Assembly (NCBI RefSeq): GCF_000720475.1 | Contig: NZ_JOAP01000016.1 | Coordinates: forward strand, 56,263-120,262 | Source of the DNA: Streptomyces aureocirculatus | GTDB lineage: Bacteria; Actinomycetota; Actinomycetes; Streptomycetales; Streptomycetaceae | Direction of reading: 5' to 3' | DNA length: 64,000 nt | Shown: positions 39,276-49,400 of the stretch, in pieces | How the letters are laid out: every line of letters begins with the position of its first letter | Position numbering within the stretch: the stretch's first letter is position 1 | Program-made: the position numbers and the translations under genes | The notes under the pieces: model-generated | Databases searched by the model: none | What the model was told of the DNA's origin: nothing | The model's input: only the letters and a program-made list of their open reading frames with translations

Positions 39276-39315
39276 AGGGCCGGGGCCAGGGGAATGTTCC
39301 CCTGGCCCCGGCCCT
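39276..39315 (-). terminator. 19-bp perfect hairpin downstream of the second ABC operon
   Basis: Arms 39276-39294 and 39297-39315 (AGGGCCGGGGCCAGGGGAA and its complement) are separated by two bases. It lies 25 bases past the stop of the permease gene on the minus strand and is the likely transcription end for that operon. Confidence 0.75.
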
Positions 39316-39340
39316 CCCCCGTTCCCCCGTCCGGTGAGGA

Positions 39341-41932
39341 CTATTCCGTCGCTATCGCGTTCAGGACGTTCATCCGGCCCGCCCGGAACGCGGGTATCAG
39401 TGCCGCGAACAGGCCCACGAACGCCGAGCCCACGAACACCGTGAGGATCGTCGGCCACGGGATCTCCAGGACCTTCAGGCCCTCGAGGGCGAGGAGCTTC
39501 TGGGCCGTGGCGCCCCAGCCCATGCCGAGCCCGAGGCCGAGCAGGGCACCGAAGAGGGCGATGACCACCGACTCCATGCGGATCATGCGGCGCAACTGCC
39601 GCCGGGAGAGGCCGATGGCCCGCATCAGGCCGATCTCGCGGGTACGCTCCACCACCGAGAGCGCCAGTGTGTTCACCACGCCCAGGATGGCGACGATGAT
39701 GGCGAGGCCGAGAAGGCCGTAGACCATGTTGAGCATCTGCCCGACCTGGTCCTTCAGGTCGTCCTTGAAGTCGGCCTGGTTCATGACCTGCACGGCGGGG
39801 TCCTCGGCGACGGCGGCCTTCAGCGCCTTGTACGCCGCGTCCTCCTGCCCCTTGTCCGCCGAGGCGAGCAGCATCGAGTCCAGCGGCATCCGCCCCGCGG
39901 ACACATAGCGCTCGGCCGTGGCGATGCTCGTGTACATCGCGCCCTTGTCGAACGCGGTGTCGTCCGACATGACGGCCACGAGCTTCAGCTTCACCGTCCT
40001 GCCGTGGTCGAAGTCGACCGTCAGCTTGTCGCCGACCTTGAGGTGGTGCTTGCGGGCGAACTCCTCGCCCACCGCCATCGCGTTCCCGCGGTAGGCCCCG
40101 GCCACGCTCCCGGAGACCGCCTCGCGGCGCAGGTCCTTCGTGTACGTCGGGTCCGTGGCGACCAGCGATTCGCTCTCGGTCCTGCCCGCCGGGGTCGTGA
40201 TCTTCATCGGGACCTCCCGCACCCGGGTGACGTGCCCGGTGTGCGGCGCGTCCCGCAGATTCCGCACAGACTGCGGGGTGAGGGGCTTTCCGCTGTCACC
40301 GGCGGGCTGCACGATGAAGTCCGCGCCCACCGACTTGTCGAGCTCGTCCGTGGCCGACGCGACCATCGAGGAGCCGACGACGGAGAGGCAGGCGACCAGG
40401 GCGAGGCCGATCATCAAGGCCGCGCCGGTGGCACCCGTACGGCGCGGGTTGCGCAGCGCGTTGCGCTCGGCCATGCGGCCGACGGGCCCGAAGCCCCGCA
40501 GCAGCACCGCGCTGATCACCCGGACGACGAGGGACGCCAGGACCGGTCCGATAACCACGAAGCCGATGAGGGTCAGGACGACACCGCCGCCCAGGAACAG
40601 CGAGCCCTCGCTCGCCTTGTCCGCCTGCCCCGCGGTGTAGAGCCCGAAGGCACCGGCGCCGGTGAGGACCAGGCCGAACAGCGCGCGCACCGCGCCCGCC
40701 TTGCCGTCGGCCGGTGTCCCCGCGTCCCGCAGCGCGGCCATCGGGGAGATCTTGCCGGCCCGGCGTGCCGGGAGATACGCGGCGAGGACGGTGACGATGA
40801 TGCCGAGGGCGAGGCCCACCACGGGCGTCGTCCAGGCGATGGTGAGGTCCTTCGTGGACAGTTCCATGCCCATGCCGGACATCAGCTTCATCAGGCCGAC
40901 CGCGAGGCCGATGCCCGCGCCGACGCCGAGGACGGAGCCGACGACGCCCAGGAGCAGCGCCTCGACCAGGACCGAGCGGTTGACCTGCTTGCGGCTGGAG
41001 CCGATGGCGCGCATCAGGCCGATCTCGCGGGTGCGCTGGGCCACCAGCATGGAGAAGGTGTTGATGATCAGGAAGATGCCGACCAGGAAGGCGATTCCGG
41101 CGAAGCCGAGCATCGCGTACTTCATGACGTCCAGGAAGCTGCCGACGGACTTGCGGTCGTCGTCCGCGCTCTCCTTCTGCGTCTTGACCTTGTACGCGGC
41201 GGCGTCGCCCGCCAGGGTCCTGGTGACGTTCTGCTTGAGCTGTGCGTCGCTGACGCCGTTCGCGGCGGTGACGCTCAGGTGGGTGAACCGGCCGCTCGCG
41301 CCGATGAGTTCACGCTGGGCGGTCTTGGTGTCGTAGTAGAAGACGGCCGCGCCCGGGTTGGTCACCTTGAAGGTGGCGATGCCGGAGATCTTCGCCTTGA
41401 AGTCGCCGTTGGCGGTGATGGTGCGCAGCTCTTCGCCGAGCTTCAGGTCGTGCTTGTCGGCGGTGTCGGCGTCGACCATCACCTCGGTGGGGCCGCGCGG
41501 GGCGTGTCCGGAGGTGATCTCCATGGACCGCAGTTCGTTCTTGGTCCAGTTGCCCGCGAGGGTCGGGCCGCCGCTGGTCGGGCCCATGTTCTTGTTCTTG
41601 GAGTCGGCGACCGTGACGCTGTCGCTGGAGACGCCGCCCTCGACGGACTTCACCCCGGCGGCCTTCTCGACCCGGGCGATCGCGGAGGCGGGCAGCGATT
41701 CGGGCTTGCCGTTCTTCGGGCCGTCGTCGTCGGCCTCGGGGGCGTTCTTCGGCTTGACCGTGACGTCGGCGGACGTCGCCGCGAAGAGCTTGTCGAAGGT
41801 GGTGGTCATCGTGTCGGAGAAGACGAGCGTGCCGCACACGAAGGCCACCGAGAGGACCACGGCGACCGCGGAGAGCGCCATGCGTCCCTTGTGTGCGAAG
41901 AAGTTGCGCATCGAGGTCTTGAGGACGGTCAT
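39341..41932 (-). CDS. ABC transporter permease, FtsX/MacB family, copy 2
   Basis: An 863-residue permease with the same plan as the copy at 12168-14684: first helix (MALSAVAVVLSVAFVCGTLVF, about 17-37), a large extracytoplasmic domain, then three helices with the coupling motif QRTREIGLMRAIGSSRKQ. A central helix pair and a second FtsX half follow, with ERTREIGLMRAIGLSRRQ and a C-terminus reading IPAFRAGRMNVLNAIATE. ATG 41932 overlaps the ATPase stop by ATGA, so the two are translationally coupled. Substrate unknown. Confidence 0.9.
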   Translation of the reverse strand: MTVLKTSMRNFFAHKGRMALSAVAVVLSVAFVCGTLVFSDTMTTTFDKLFAATSADVTVKPKNAPEADDDGPKNGKPESLPASAIARVEKAAGVKSVEGGVSSDSVTVADSKNKNMGPTSGGPTLAGNWTKNELRSMEITSGHAPRGPTEVMVDADTADKHDLKLGEELRTITANGDFKAKISGIATFKVTNPGAAVFYYDTKTAQRELIGASGRFTHLSVTAANGVSDAQLKQNVTRTLAGDAAAYKVKTQKESADDDRKSVGSFLDVMKYAMLGFAGIAFLVGIFLIINTFSMLVAQRTREIGLMRAIGSSRKQVNRSVLVEALLLGVVGSVLGVGAGIGLAVGLMKLMSGMGMELSTKDLTIAWTTPVVGLALGIIVTVLAAYLPARRAGKISPMAALRDAGTPADGKAGAVRALFGLVLTGAGAFGLYTAGQADKASEGSLFLGGGVVLTLIGFVVIGPVLASLVVRVISAVLLRGFGPVGRMAERNALRNPRRTGATGAALMIGLALVACLSVVGSSMVASATDELDKSVGADFIVQPAGDSGKPLTPQSVRNLRDAPHTGHVTRVREVPMKITTPAGRTESESLVATDPTYTKDLRREAVSGSVAGAYRGNAMAVGEEFARKHHLKVGDKLTVDFDHGRTVKLKLVAVMSDDTAFDKGAMYTSIATAERYVSAGRMPLDSMLLASADKGQEDAAYKALKAAVAEDPAVQVMNQADFKDDLKDQVGQMLNMVYGLLGLAIIVAILGVVNTLALSVVERTREIGLMRAIGLSRRQLRRMIRMESVVIALFGALLGLGLGMGWGATAQKLLALEGLKVLEIPWPTILTVFVGSAFVGLFAALIPAFRAGRMNVLNAIATE

Positions 41933-42717
41933 GACGTGCGCCCCCGGGCGTCGAAGTGCTTCATGCGGTCAAGGACCTGCTCCGCGGTGGGGTTGTACAT
42001 CTCGTCGACGATGCGGCCGTCCGCCAGATACAGCACGCGGTCCGCGTACGAGGCGGCCACCGGGTCGTGGGTGACCATCACGATGGTCTGGCCCAGCTCG
42101 GTCACCGAGCGGCGCAGGAAGCCGAGGACCTCGGCGCCGGCGCGGGAGTCCAGGTTCCCGGTCGGCTCGTCACCGAAGATGATCTCCGGCCGTGATGCGA
42201 GGGCACGGGCCACGGCGACGCGCTGCTGCTGGCCGCCGGACAGCTCGGTCGGGCGGTGCTTGAGGCGTCCCGCGAGGCCGACGGTGTCCACGACCTGGTC
42301 GAGCCAGGCGCGGTCGGGCTTGCGGCCCGCTATGTCCATCGGGAGCGTGATGTTCTCGATGGCGTTCAGCGTCGGCAGCAGGTTGAACGCCTGGAAGATG
42401 AAGCCGATCCGGTCCCGGCGCAACTGCGTGAGCTTCTTGTCCTTCAGGCCGGTGATCTCGGTGTCGTCCAGATAGATCTGCCCGGAGGAGACGTTGTCGA
42501 GGCCCGCGAGGCAGTGCATGAGCGTGGACTTGCCCGACCCGGACGGGCCCATGATCGCGGTGAAGTGACCGCGGGCGATGTCCACGTCGATGTGGTCGAG
42601 GGCGACGACGCGGGTCTCGCCGGTGCCGTAGGCCTTGACGACCTGGCGTGCCCGAGCCGCCACGGCCGTACGCCCTCCAGTACCCCCGTGCCTGGGAGTG
42701 GTCACAGCCGTTGTCAC
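41929..42717 (-). CDS. ABC transporter ATP-binding protein (MacB/LolD type), copy 2
   Basis: A 262-residue ATPase, GTG 42717 with GGAG about eight bases upstream. Walker A GPSGSGKST, signature LSGGQQQRVAVARAL, Walker B IIFGDEPTGNLD and switch VTHDP are present. From about residue 25 it is nearly the same as the ATPase at 11196-11969, including TLPMDIAGRKPD and the unusual end DEMYNPTAEQVLDRMKHFDARGRTS. The two transporters are therefore paralogues from a duplication, about 30 kb apart and in opposite orientation. Confidence 0.92.
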   Translation of the reverse strand: MTTAVTTPRHGGTGGRTAVAARARQVVKAYGTGETRVVALDHIDVDIARGHFTAIMGPSGSGKSTLMHCLAGLDNVSSGQIYLDDTEITGLKDKKLTQLRRDRIGFIFQAFNLLPTLNAIENITLPMDIAGRKPDRAWLDQVVDTVGLAGRLKHRPTELSGGQQQRVAVARALASRPEIIFGDEPTGNLDSRAGAEVLGFLRRSVTELGQTIVMVTHDPVAASYADRVLYLADGRIVDEMYNPTAEQVLDRMKHFDARGRTS

Positions 42718-43236
42718 GGTAAGTCTCCTATGTCGGTGATGAGATGAGCCCGGTGCGATGCCGTTCGCGTCGCCGCTCGCTCACAGTGAAGATTCTGGTC
42801 GCCGGGGTGTCCCGGCGCCCTGGTGCAGAGCGCAGTCTTTTGCTGGGGAAAACCCCACCCCCGGCACTGTGGTTCGTCTCCTCGCCCCGCGCCCCCGCCC
42901 CCACCCTGCGGGCATAAAGCCAATCTAAGGACCAGGTCAGAGGGTCTCGTCATCCGTCGGTACCAACATCGCCCTGTCCGTAGTACGGAGGTCCCCCTAG
43001 GGGTTCTCCACCCGCCGGTGGAGCGTTTCTCAGGGTCGCTCCACCCTCCCGACACGCGATCTCCCGCCCCACCAGCCGAGAGGCCCTCCACCCTCCCCCG
43101 AGAGTTCGTCTCTCTCCCGAGAGTTCGTCTCCCTCCCGAGAGTTCGTCTCCCTCCGGGAGTTCACCCCTCCCCCGGAAGCCCGCCCGGTGAGAAAGTGAC
43201 CCGAGGCAATAGGTGCAGGGGGAAAGGAATCCGGGG
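42718..43236. other. divergent promoter region between ABC copy 2 and the MFS exporter
   Basis: A 519-base spacer without a credible gene. It holds an AT-richer patch near 42912-42930 (ATAAAGCCAATCTAA), a 9-base-pair hairpin (GGTGGAGCG at 43017-43025, complement at 43037-43045), and 3.5 copies of a 19-base unit at 43093-43162. One or more of these is likely regulatory for the exporter, but no known operator is recognised. Confidence 0.5.
43093..43162. repeat. 19-bp tandem repeat upstream of the MFS exporter
   Basis: Three complete units CTCYCCCGAGAGTTCGTCT with period 19 (43093, 43112, 43131) and a partial fourth. Each unit carries a small dyad CTCCCGAGAG. It lies 75 bases before the ATG of the exporter gene. 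Confidence 0.8.
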
Positions 43237-44802
43237 ATGGCACAGGCCACCGACAGGCGCGGCGCCGTCGTCGCCGCGCTCATGCTCGTCATGGCGCTCG
43301 CGGCCCTGGACGCCACCATCGTCTCCACGGCGGTCCCGCAGATCGTCGGCGCGCTCGGCGGCTTCTCCGTCTTCTCCTGGCTGTTCTCCGGCTATCTGCT
43401 CGCCGCGACGGTCACCCTGCCGGTGTACGGCAAACTCTCCGACACCTTCGGCCGCAAACCCGTCCTGGTCGTCGGCTGCGTCCTGTTCCTGCTCGGCTCG
43501 GCCCTGTGCGCCCTCGCCTGGAACATGGCCGCCCTGATCGCCTTCCGCGTCGTACAGGGCCTGGGCGGCGGCGCGCTGCAAGGCACCGTCCAGACCCTCG
43601 CCGCCGACCTGTACCCGCTCAAGGAGCGGCCGAAGATACAGGCCAAGCTGTCGACCGTGTGGGCGACTTCGGCGGTCGCGGGCCCCGCGGTGGGCGGTCT
43701 GATCACCGCGTACACCGACTGGCGCTGGATCTTCCTGATCAATCTGCCGGTGGGCGCGCTCGCCCTGTGGCTGATCGTCCGCCACCTCCACGAACCCGCG
43801 CGCGACACCCCGGCGCCGGAGACCCGCGCAGGGGTGTGGAAACGCATCGACTGGCCCGGGGCGCTCGCCGTCTTCGCCGCGGGCGGTGTGCTGCTCACCG
43901 CGCTCGTGCAGGGCGGTGTCGCCTGGGACTGGCTGTCGGCGCCGTCTCTCGCCCTGTTCGCTACGGGGCTGGCGTGCGTCGCCGTGGTCGTGGTGGTCGA
44001 GCGGCGCGCCGCGGACCCGGTCATACCCGGCTGGGTGTGGCGGCGGCGCACCATCGCCGCCGTGAACCTGGCCCTCGGCTCACTCGGCCTGGTGATGGTG
44101 GCGCCCACGGTCTTCCTGCCCACGTACGCCCAGTCGGTGCTGGGACTGGCGCCGATGGCGGCCGGGTTCGTGCTCTCCGTGATGACGCTGAGCTGGCCCG
44201 TCTCGGCGGCGCTCAGCCAGCACGTCTACCGGCGCATCGGCTTCCGCGACACCGCGATGCTGGGCATCGGCGCCGCCGCCTGCGTCCTCTTCGCCTTCCC
44301 CCTCCTGCCCTACCCCGGCTCCGCCTGGCAGCCCGCGCTGCTCATGCTGCTGCTCGGCGCCGCGCTCGGGCTCTTCCAACTCCCCCTGATCGTCGGCGTG
44401 CAGTCGACCGTGGGGTGGGCGGAGCGGGGCACGACCACCGCCTCCGTACTGTTCTGCCGCCAGATCGGGCAGACCGTCGGCGCCGCGCTGTTCGGGGCGG
44501 TGGCCAACGGGGTGCTCAGCGCGCGCCTCGGCGGGTCGGGCTCGCTCGACGCGGTGGCCAAGGCGCTCGACGACCCGGACTCGGTGGCGGACGCGGACAA
44601 GCTGCGGCGCGCGGTGGACGCGGCCGTCGACGCGGTGTACCTGGGGGCGGCGGGCGCGGCGGTCGTCTGCCTCCTTGTCCTGGTGTTCCTGGCCCCGCGG
44701 CGCTTCCCCGTCATCCAGGAGGCCCCTGACCCCGCACCCGAACCCTCCCCCCAAACAGCACAGTTGACGCATACACCCCCCGAGGAACCCCGTACCGACT
44801 GA
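43237..44802 (+). CDS. MFS drug exporter, DHA2 (14-helix) family
   Basis: A 521-residue proton-coupled exporter. I start at ATG 43237 with AAGGA (43224-43228) eight bases upstream; a GTG at 43213 lacks a site. Motif D1 LDATIVSTAVPQIV is in helix 1, motif A GKLSDTFGRKPVL follows helix 2, and motif C AVAGPAVGGLITAYTDWRWIF is in helix 5. Fourteen helices and a long polar C-tail fit the EmrB/QacA family. Substrate is unknown. No TetR regulator is adjacent, though a repeat array lies in its promoter. A weak 8-base-pair hairpin overlaps the stop (44788-44813). Confidence 0.9.
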   Translation: MAQATDRRGAVVAALMLVMALAALDATIVSTAVPQIVGALGGFSVFSWLFSGYLLAATVTLPVYGKLSDTFGRKPVLVVGCVLFLLGSALCALAWNMAALIAFRVVQGLGGGALQGTVQTLAADLYPLKERPKIQAKLSTVWATSAVAGPAVGGLITAYTDWRWIFLINLPVGALALWLIVRHLHEPARDTPAPETRAGVWKRIDWPGALAVFAAGGVLLTALVQGGVAWDWLSAPSLALFATGLACVAVVVVVERRAADPVIPGWVWRRRTIAAVNLALGSLGLVMVAPTVFLPTYAQSVLGLAPMAAGFVLSVMTLSWPVSAALSQHVYRRIGFRDTAMLGIGAAACVLFAFPLLPYPGSAWQPALLMLLLGAALGLFQLPLIVGVQSTVGWAERGTTTASVLFCRQIGQTVGAALFGAVANGVLSARLGGSGSLDAVAKALDDPDSVADADKLRRAVDAAVDAVYLGAAGAAVVCLLVLVFLAPRRFPVIQEAPDPAPEPSPQTAQLTHTPPEEPRTD

Positions 44803-44932
44803 CCAGTACGGGGAAAACCCCGCGCACCTCCCCTACCAGCAAGTACCCTCCTCGGCCCTCGCTCCTGGCGGTCCGCACGACCGCCCCTGTCCCCTTCGGG
44901 CAGTCCCCCCACCCACCCCGGCACCCGGCAGC

Positions 44933-44988
44933 AACGGGTGGGTGGGTGGGTGGGTGGGTGGGAAGCATCCCGCCGCGAAGCGGCGGGG
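44933..44988. repeat. G-tract/hairpin element, copy 1 (reverse orientation)
   Basis: On the plus strand AACGGG is followed by a run of GGGT units (six) and then GGAAGC and the hairpin CCGCCGCGAAGCGGCGG. Read on the minus strand it matches the element at 63894-63938 (hairpin, short gap, TTCCCACCCACCCACCC, GTT). The G-run may form a quadruplex. Confidence 0.6.
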
Positions 44989-45082
44989 CCGAAGCCGACG
45001 GCCCGCGGACGAACGACAACAGGCACACCGGGACGATAGGCCCAGCGGGCTGCGCCACCCCCTCCCTCTGGAGGGAAGGGAC

Positions 45083-46021
45083 TCAGGCGCCCCCCTCGGG
45101 GGAGGGACCCGGCACCGCGCCGGACCCCCCGCTCGAGGCGCCCCGCCCGGTCAAAGCGGACAAACTGCTCCGCACATGCTCCATGTGCGCCCGCACCTCG
45201 TCCCACCGCTCCCCGTGCTCCCGCAACACCCGATCCGTCTCCCGCCCGACCCGCTCCTCCCGCATCCGCGCCCGCGCGAGCAGCTCCGCCGCCCGCGCCT
45301 CGGCGTCCTCCTGCCCGTGCCGCGCGGACTCCCTGGCCTGGGCGAGATCCCGCTCGGCCTCGGCGAGCCGCGCCGCGGCGGCCTCGAAGAGGGACATCTC
45401 GTGGGCCTGTGCCGCCGCCTCCCGCTCGGCGATCTCCCGCTCGGCGGCCTCCCGGCGCTCGGTGTGCTCCTTCTCCTGGTCGGCGAGGAGCGCACCGGCG
45501 CGCTCCCGCATCTCCCGCAGCGCGGCGAGCGCCGCCCCGCACCACTCCTCGGCATCCGTCCGGGCGGCCACCCGCAACTCCTCGGCGGCGGCCCCGGCCG
45601 CACCGAGTCGCCGCCGCGCCCACCCCTCCGCCTCGTCGCGCACCGAGGCGGCATACGCCCGCGCGGACTCGTGCAGGGCCGCGGCCTCGGCGGCCGCCGC
45701 CTCCTCGGCCCCGCGCGCCGAGGAGGCGGCCGCGTCCCGCACCGCGGCGACCTCCTCCTCGCACAGCGCGAGAAGCTGCTGCGCGCGCTCGCCCAACTCC
45801 TCGTACGTCTGTGGAGCGAGCCGCGCGACCACCTCGCGCAGCCGCTCGGCCTCCACGCCCATCTCCTTGGCGAGCACCGTGAGCCGCGCCGCCCGCTCCC
45901 AGGCCGCGTCGCGGTCCCGGGACAACGCGTCGGCGTACGCCTCCACCTGTTCGGGACGGTAGCCACGCCCGCGCACGGCGACGAAGCCATGAGGTGACAC
46001 CGACACACCGCTGCCGCTCAT
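45083..46021 (-). CDS. DivIVA/FilP-like coiled-coil protein
   Basis: A 312-residue, almost wholly alpha-helical protein. The first 45 residues (GFVAVRGRGYRPEQVEAYADALSRD) resemble the DivIVA-type N-terminal segment in which a short loop precedes the coiled coil. Ala/Glu/Arg heptads then run from about 55 to 290 (EREIAEREAAAQAHEMSLFEAAAARLAEAE). Streptomyces homologues of this class, often mislabelled cellulose-binding protein, are cytoskeletal and act at hyphal tips. ATG 46021 is chosen because a GGGG-AAGG site precedes it. It converges on the exporter gene. Confidence 0.82.
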   Translation of the reverse strand: MSGSGVSVSPHGFVAVRGRGYRPEQVEAYADALSRDRDAAWERAARLTVLAKEMGVEAERLREVVARLAPQTYEELGERAQQLLALCEEEVAAVRDAAASSARGAEEAAAAEAAALHESARAYAASVRDEAEGWARRRLGAAGAAAEELRVAARTDAEEWCGAALAALREMRERAGALLADQEKEHTERREAAEREIAEREAAAQAHEMSLFEAAAARLAEAERDLAQARESARHGQEDAEARAAELLARARMREERVGRETDRVLREHGERWDEVRAHMEHVRSSLSALTGRGASSGGSGAVPGPSPEGGA

Positions 46022-46420
46022 CCTTGATCCCCTCTTTCGCCCACACAGACTCTCGCCGTCGCGCCGACCGCGTACAACGCGATTGGCGCACATCTTGATG
46101 GATCAAGCGAAACTGGTCATAACGCGACACTCCACCCATCCCATCCGGTCAAGGATGCGTCAATTGGCGGCAGAAGTCGGAATCGGGTTGTCGTTCCGCA
46201 GTACGACGAAGACCTGAGCGACCCCCGAAGGGCACCCCGCGGGCGACCGGCGTACGCGCACGCGAACAAGCGAGGCGCCCGCCCGGTCCCCCGGGTCGGA
46301 CGCCTCACCCTCGGCATCGCACGGCCACGCACGGTCTCGTTCACCTGTTCCCCGTACCCCGTACGCGGGATACCGCACCGTCCGACGCGCGGCGCCGGCG
46401 CGGTGCGCGCCGCCACCCGG
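46022..46420. other. intergenic region, no assigned gene
   Basis: A 399-base spacer between two minus-strand genes. The plus frame from about 46187 (VVVPQYDEDLSDPR) is open for a long way but has no start, and minus frames of 70-100 codons have poor third-position bias. TTGACG- and TTGACC-like strings near 46150-46165 (minus strand) may belong to the coiled-coil gene promoter, but a matching -10 is not clear. Confidence 0.45.
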
Positions 46421-49400
46421 CTACAGCAGGCCGTCCCACATCTGCTCGAGCAGTACGGACCACCAGCTCTCCGGCGACGCGAGGGCCGCCGGGTCGAGCG
46501 CGGCGAGCTGCGTCTGGAAGTCGACCGTCCAGCGGCCCGCCTGCTCCTGGTTGAGCCCGTAGCGCAGCCGCCACATCCGGCCGAGCAGGCCCAGGCAGCG
46601 CGCGAACTCCGGCAGCCCGGTGTTCACGAACTGCGGCGGCACCGGCGCACCGCCGGGACCGGCCTCGACGGGCACGGCGACGATGTTCGCCGTGCCGTAC
46701 TGGACACAGATCGCCCGCCCGAAGTCGCTGCCCATGACCAGGTACGAACCGGCGTCGGACGCGGGCTGCACACCCCGCTCCTGCGCCATCTCCGCCAGCG
46801 TCGGCACCGGCCGCCCCAACTGGGCCTGCGCCCAGAAGAACGGACCGAAGTCGACGGGCAGACCCGCCACGACGAGCGTGTGCGCCACCACGTCCGGCAC
46901 CCCCTGCCGGGACACCGACCGCTGGTCGAACCGGAACACCCCGGGGCCGAAAGCCCCGGCGAGCTCCTGCGCCACGCCCTCCGGCGGCACCGCGGGCGCG
47001 GGCGGCACCTGCGGCAGCGGCGCCCGCACCGGCGCGGGCCGCGCCGGGCCGTCGGCCACCTGGTGCAGCTCGCCCTGGTGCGCGAGCAGTTGGTGCATGC
47101 CCTGCTGACGCGACGCGTGGTCCTTGCCGTACGGCGCGATCGAGGTGATGCGCGCCTGCGGCCAGGTCTCCCTGATCATCCGCGCGCAGTACGCGCCGGG
47201 CAGCTCGCAGGACTCCAGCTCGGTGTGCAGCTCCAGAACCTGGTCCGGCGGGATGTTCAGGCCGCGCAGCTCATGGAAGATCTGCCACTCCGGGTGCGGC
47301 GTACCGGGCGCCGAGCGCCGGATGACCTGCTGCTCGGAACCGTCGGGCGCGCGGTAGCGCAACACGGCCTGGTAGCCGGGGCCCACGGTGGGCTGACCGG
47401 TCGGCGGCTGCGGATAGCCGTACGCCTGGCCGGGGAGCGGGCCCGGGCCCATGCCCGGGGCGGGCAGGGGCATGCCGGGGGCCCCCGGACCGCCGGGGGC
47501 GCCGGGAACACCGGGGGCGCCCGGAGCACCCGGGGCGCCCGGAGGCATGGGCGCGCCGGGCGGCACAGGCGCACCCGGGCCGCCGACGGCCGGTCCGGCG
47601 AGCATGGTGGCGGCGTGGTGGACGCCGCCCGGGCCCGGGGCGCCGGGAGCACCGGGGGCTCCGGGAGGCTGCGGAGCGCCAGGCGTGCCGGGAGGGCCGG
47701 GAGGCTGCGGGGCGCCAGGCGCACCCGGCGCACCAGGAGCACCCGGCGGCTTCAGGCCCCCGCCCAGGCTCGGGTCGGCGAACATCGTCGCCGCGTGGTG
47801 CACACCGCCCGGCGGCGTCCCCGGGGCACCCGGGGCACCGGGCGGGCCGGGAGGCTGCGGGGCAGCGGGCGCGCCCGGCGGCTTCACTCCGCCACCCAGG
47901 CTCGGATCCGCCAGCATCGTCGCCGCATGATGCACGCCACCCGGAGGCGTACCCGGGGCACCCGGAACACCCGGGGCTCCCGGAGGCTGCGGCGCACCCG
48001 GTGCGCCAGGTGCCGCGGGCGCGCCGGGCTGCTGTCCCTCGGGGCCGAGGGGCGACATGAGCTGGGTCGGTACGTAGCCACCCGCGGGCGCCCCCGGGGC
48101 ACCCTGCGCACCCGGAGGCTGCGGAGCACCAGGAGCACCAGGAGCACCCGGCGCCCCGTGTGTACCGGGCGCACCCGCGCCGGAAGCGGCCGCGCCCTGC
48201 GGATAGCCGTACGTCGGCGCCGGCGGCGGCGTGGAACCGGCCGGTGCCGAACCGGCGGGCGGCGGCGGAGTGTTCGGACCACCGACCGGCGGACCAGCAG
48301 GCGGCGGCACGGCGGGGCCACCCGGCACCTGACCGGCAGACGGCGGCACCGCAGGACCACCCGGCACCTGACCAGCAGACGGCGGCGGCACGGCGGGACC
48401 GCCCGGCACCTGCGCGGCGTGCGGCGGCACGGCGGAGCCACCCGGCGCCTGACCAGCAGACGGCGGCACCGCAGGACCACCCGGCACCTGACCAGCAGGC
48501 GGCGGCGGGGCGCCGGGACCGCTCACCACGGCTCCCGGGGCCGGTGGCGGGAGCTGCGCGCCAGCACCCTGCGCACCCGCGCCCGCACCCGCACCCTGCG
48601 AATCCGCGCCCTGCGCACCCTGCGCGCCCCCCTGCGGCTCGTCCAACGCCGGGGCGATCGCCGTCCGCGGAAGCTGACTGCCGCCCGACATCAGCGCGGT
48701 CTTGGCCTCCGGCGACACCGCGGGCGGCCGCTCGTCGTCGTGGTCCGCGGCGGCGCCCCCGCCGTCGAGGCGCAGCGGCGGCGAGAACACCGTCGCGGGC
48801 AGCGGCACCGCGACGTCCTCGTCGTCGATGCCCGTGTTCGTGTCCGTACCGGCCCACGGCGTCGACGACGCGGGCACGCTCGGCGCGGCCGGGCCACCGT
48901 CGGCGCCCCCCGCCACCGACGCACCGCCGGGCGCACCGGCAGCGGGCCAGGGCGTGCCACTGCCGGGAGCGGCGGGCGCGGCCGGAGCCGACCCGGGTGC
49001 GGGCGTCGGCGTCGCGGACGAGCCGGACGCGGCAGCGGCACCGTACGGCTCGGACACGGCCGCCGGGTCGGAACCGCCGGACGCACCCGCCGCCGCCGAA
49101 GAAGCCGACGGACCGGAGGGAGCAGCGGACGCGGCGGATGCAGAAGGAGCTGCGGGCTCAGCGGAAGCAGCGGAAGCAGCGGACACAGAAGGAGCGGCGG
49201 GCGCAGAAGGCGCTGCGGAAGCAGAAGGCGCTGCGGGCGCGCCGGACGGCGAGTCGGCGTTCCTGCGGTCCGGGATCCCCAGCTTGTCCGCCGCCTCCTG
49301 CAACCACTCCGGCGGAGTCAACAGGAACGACGTCTGGTTCAGATCCATCCGCTGCGGCGCTGCGGGAGCCGGTTCGGGCGCCGCGTCCGGCACCCCGTAC

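Noticed and set aside
46160..46378. 72-codon minus-strand frame in the spacer downstream of the coiled-coil gene
   Set aside because: Third-position bias is weak, there is no ribosome site and no recognisable family; left as intergenic.
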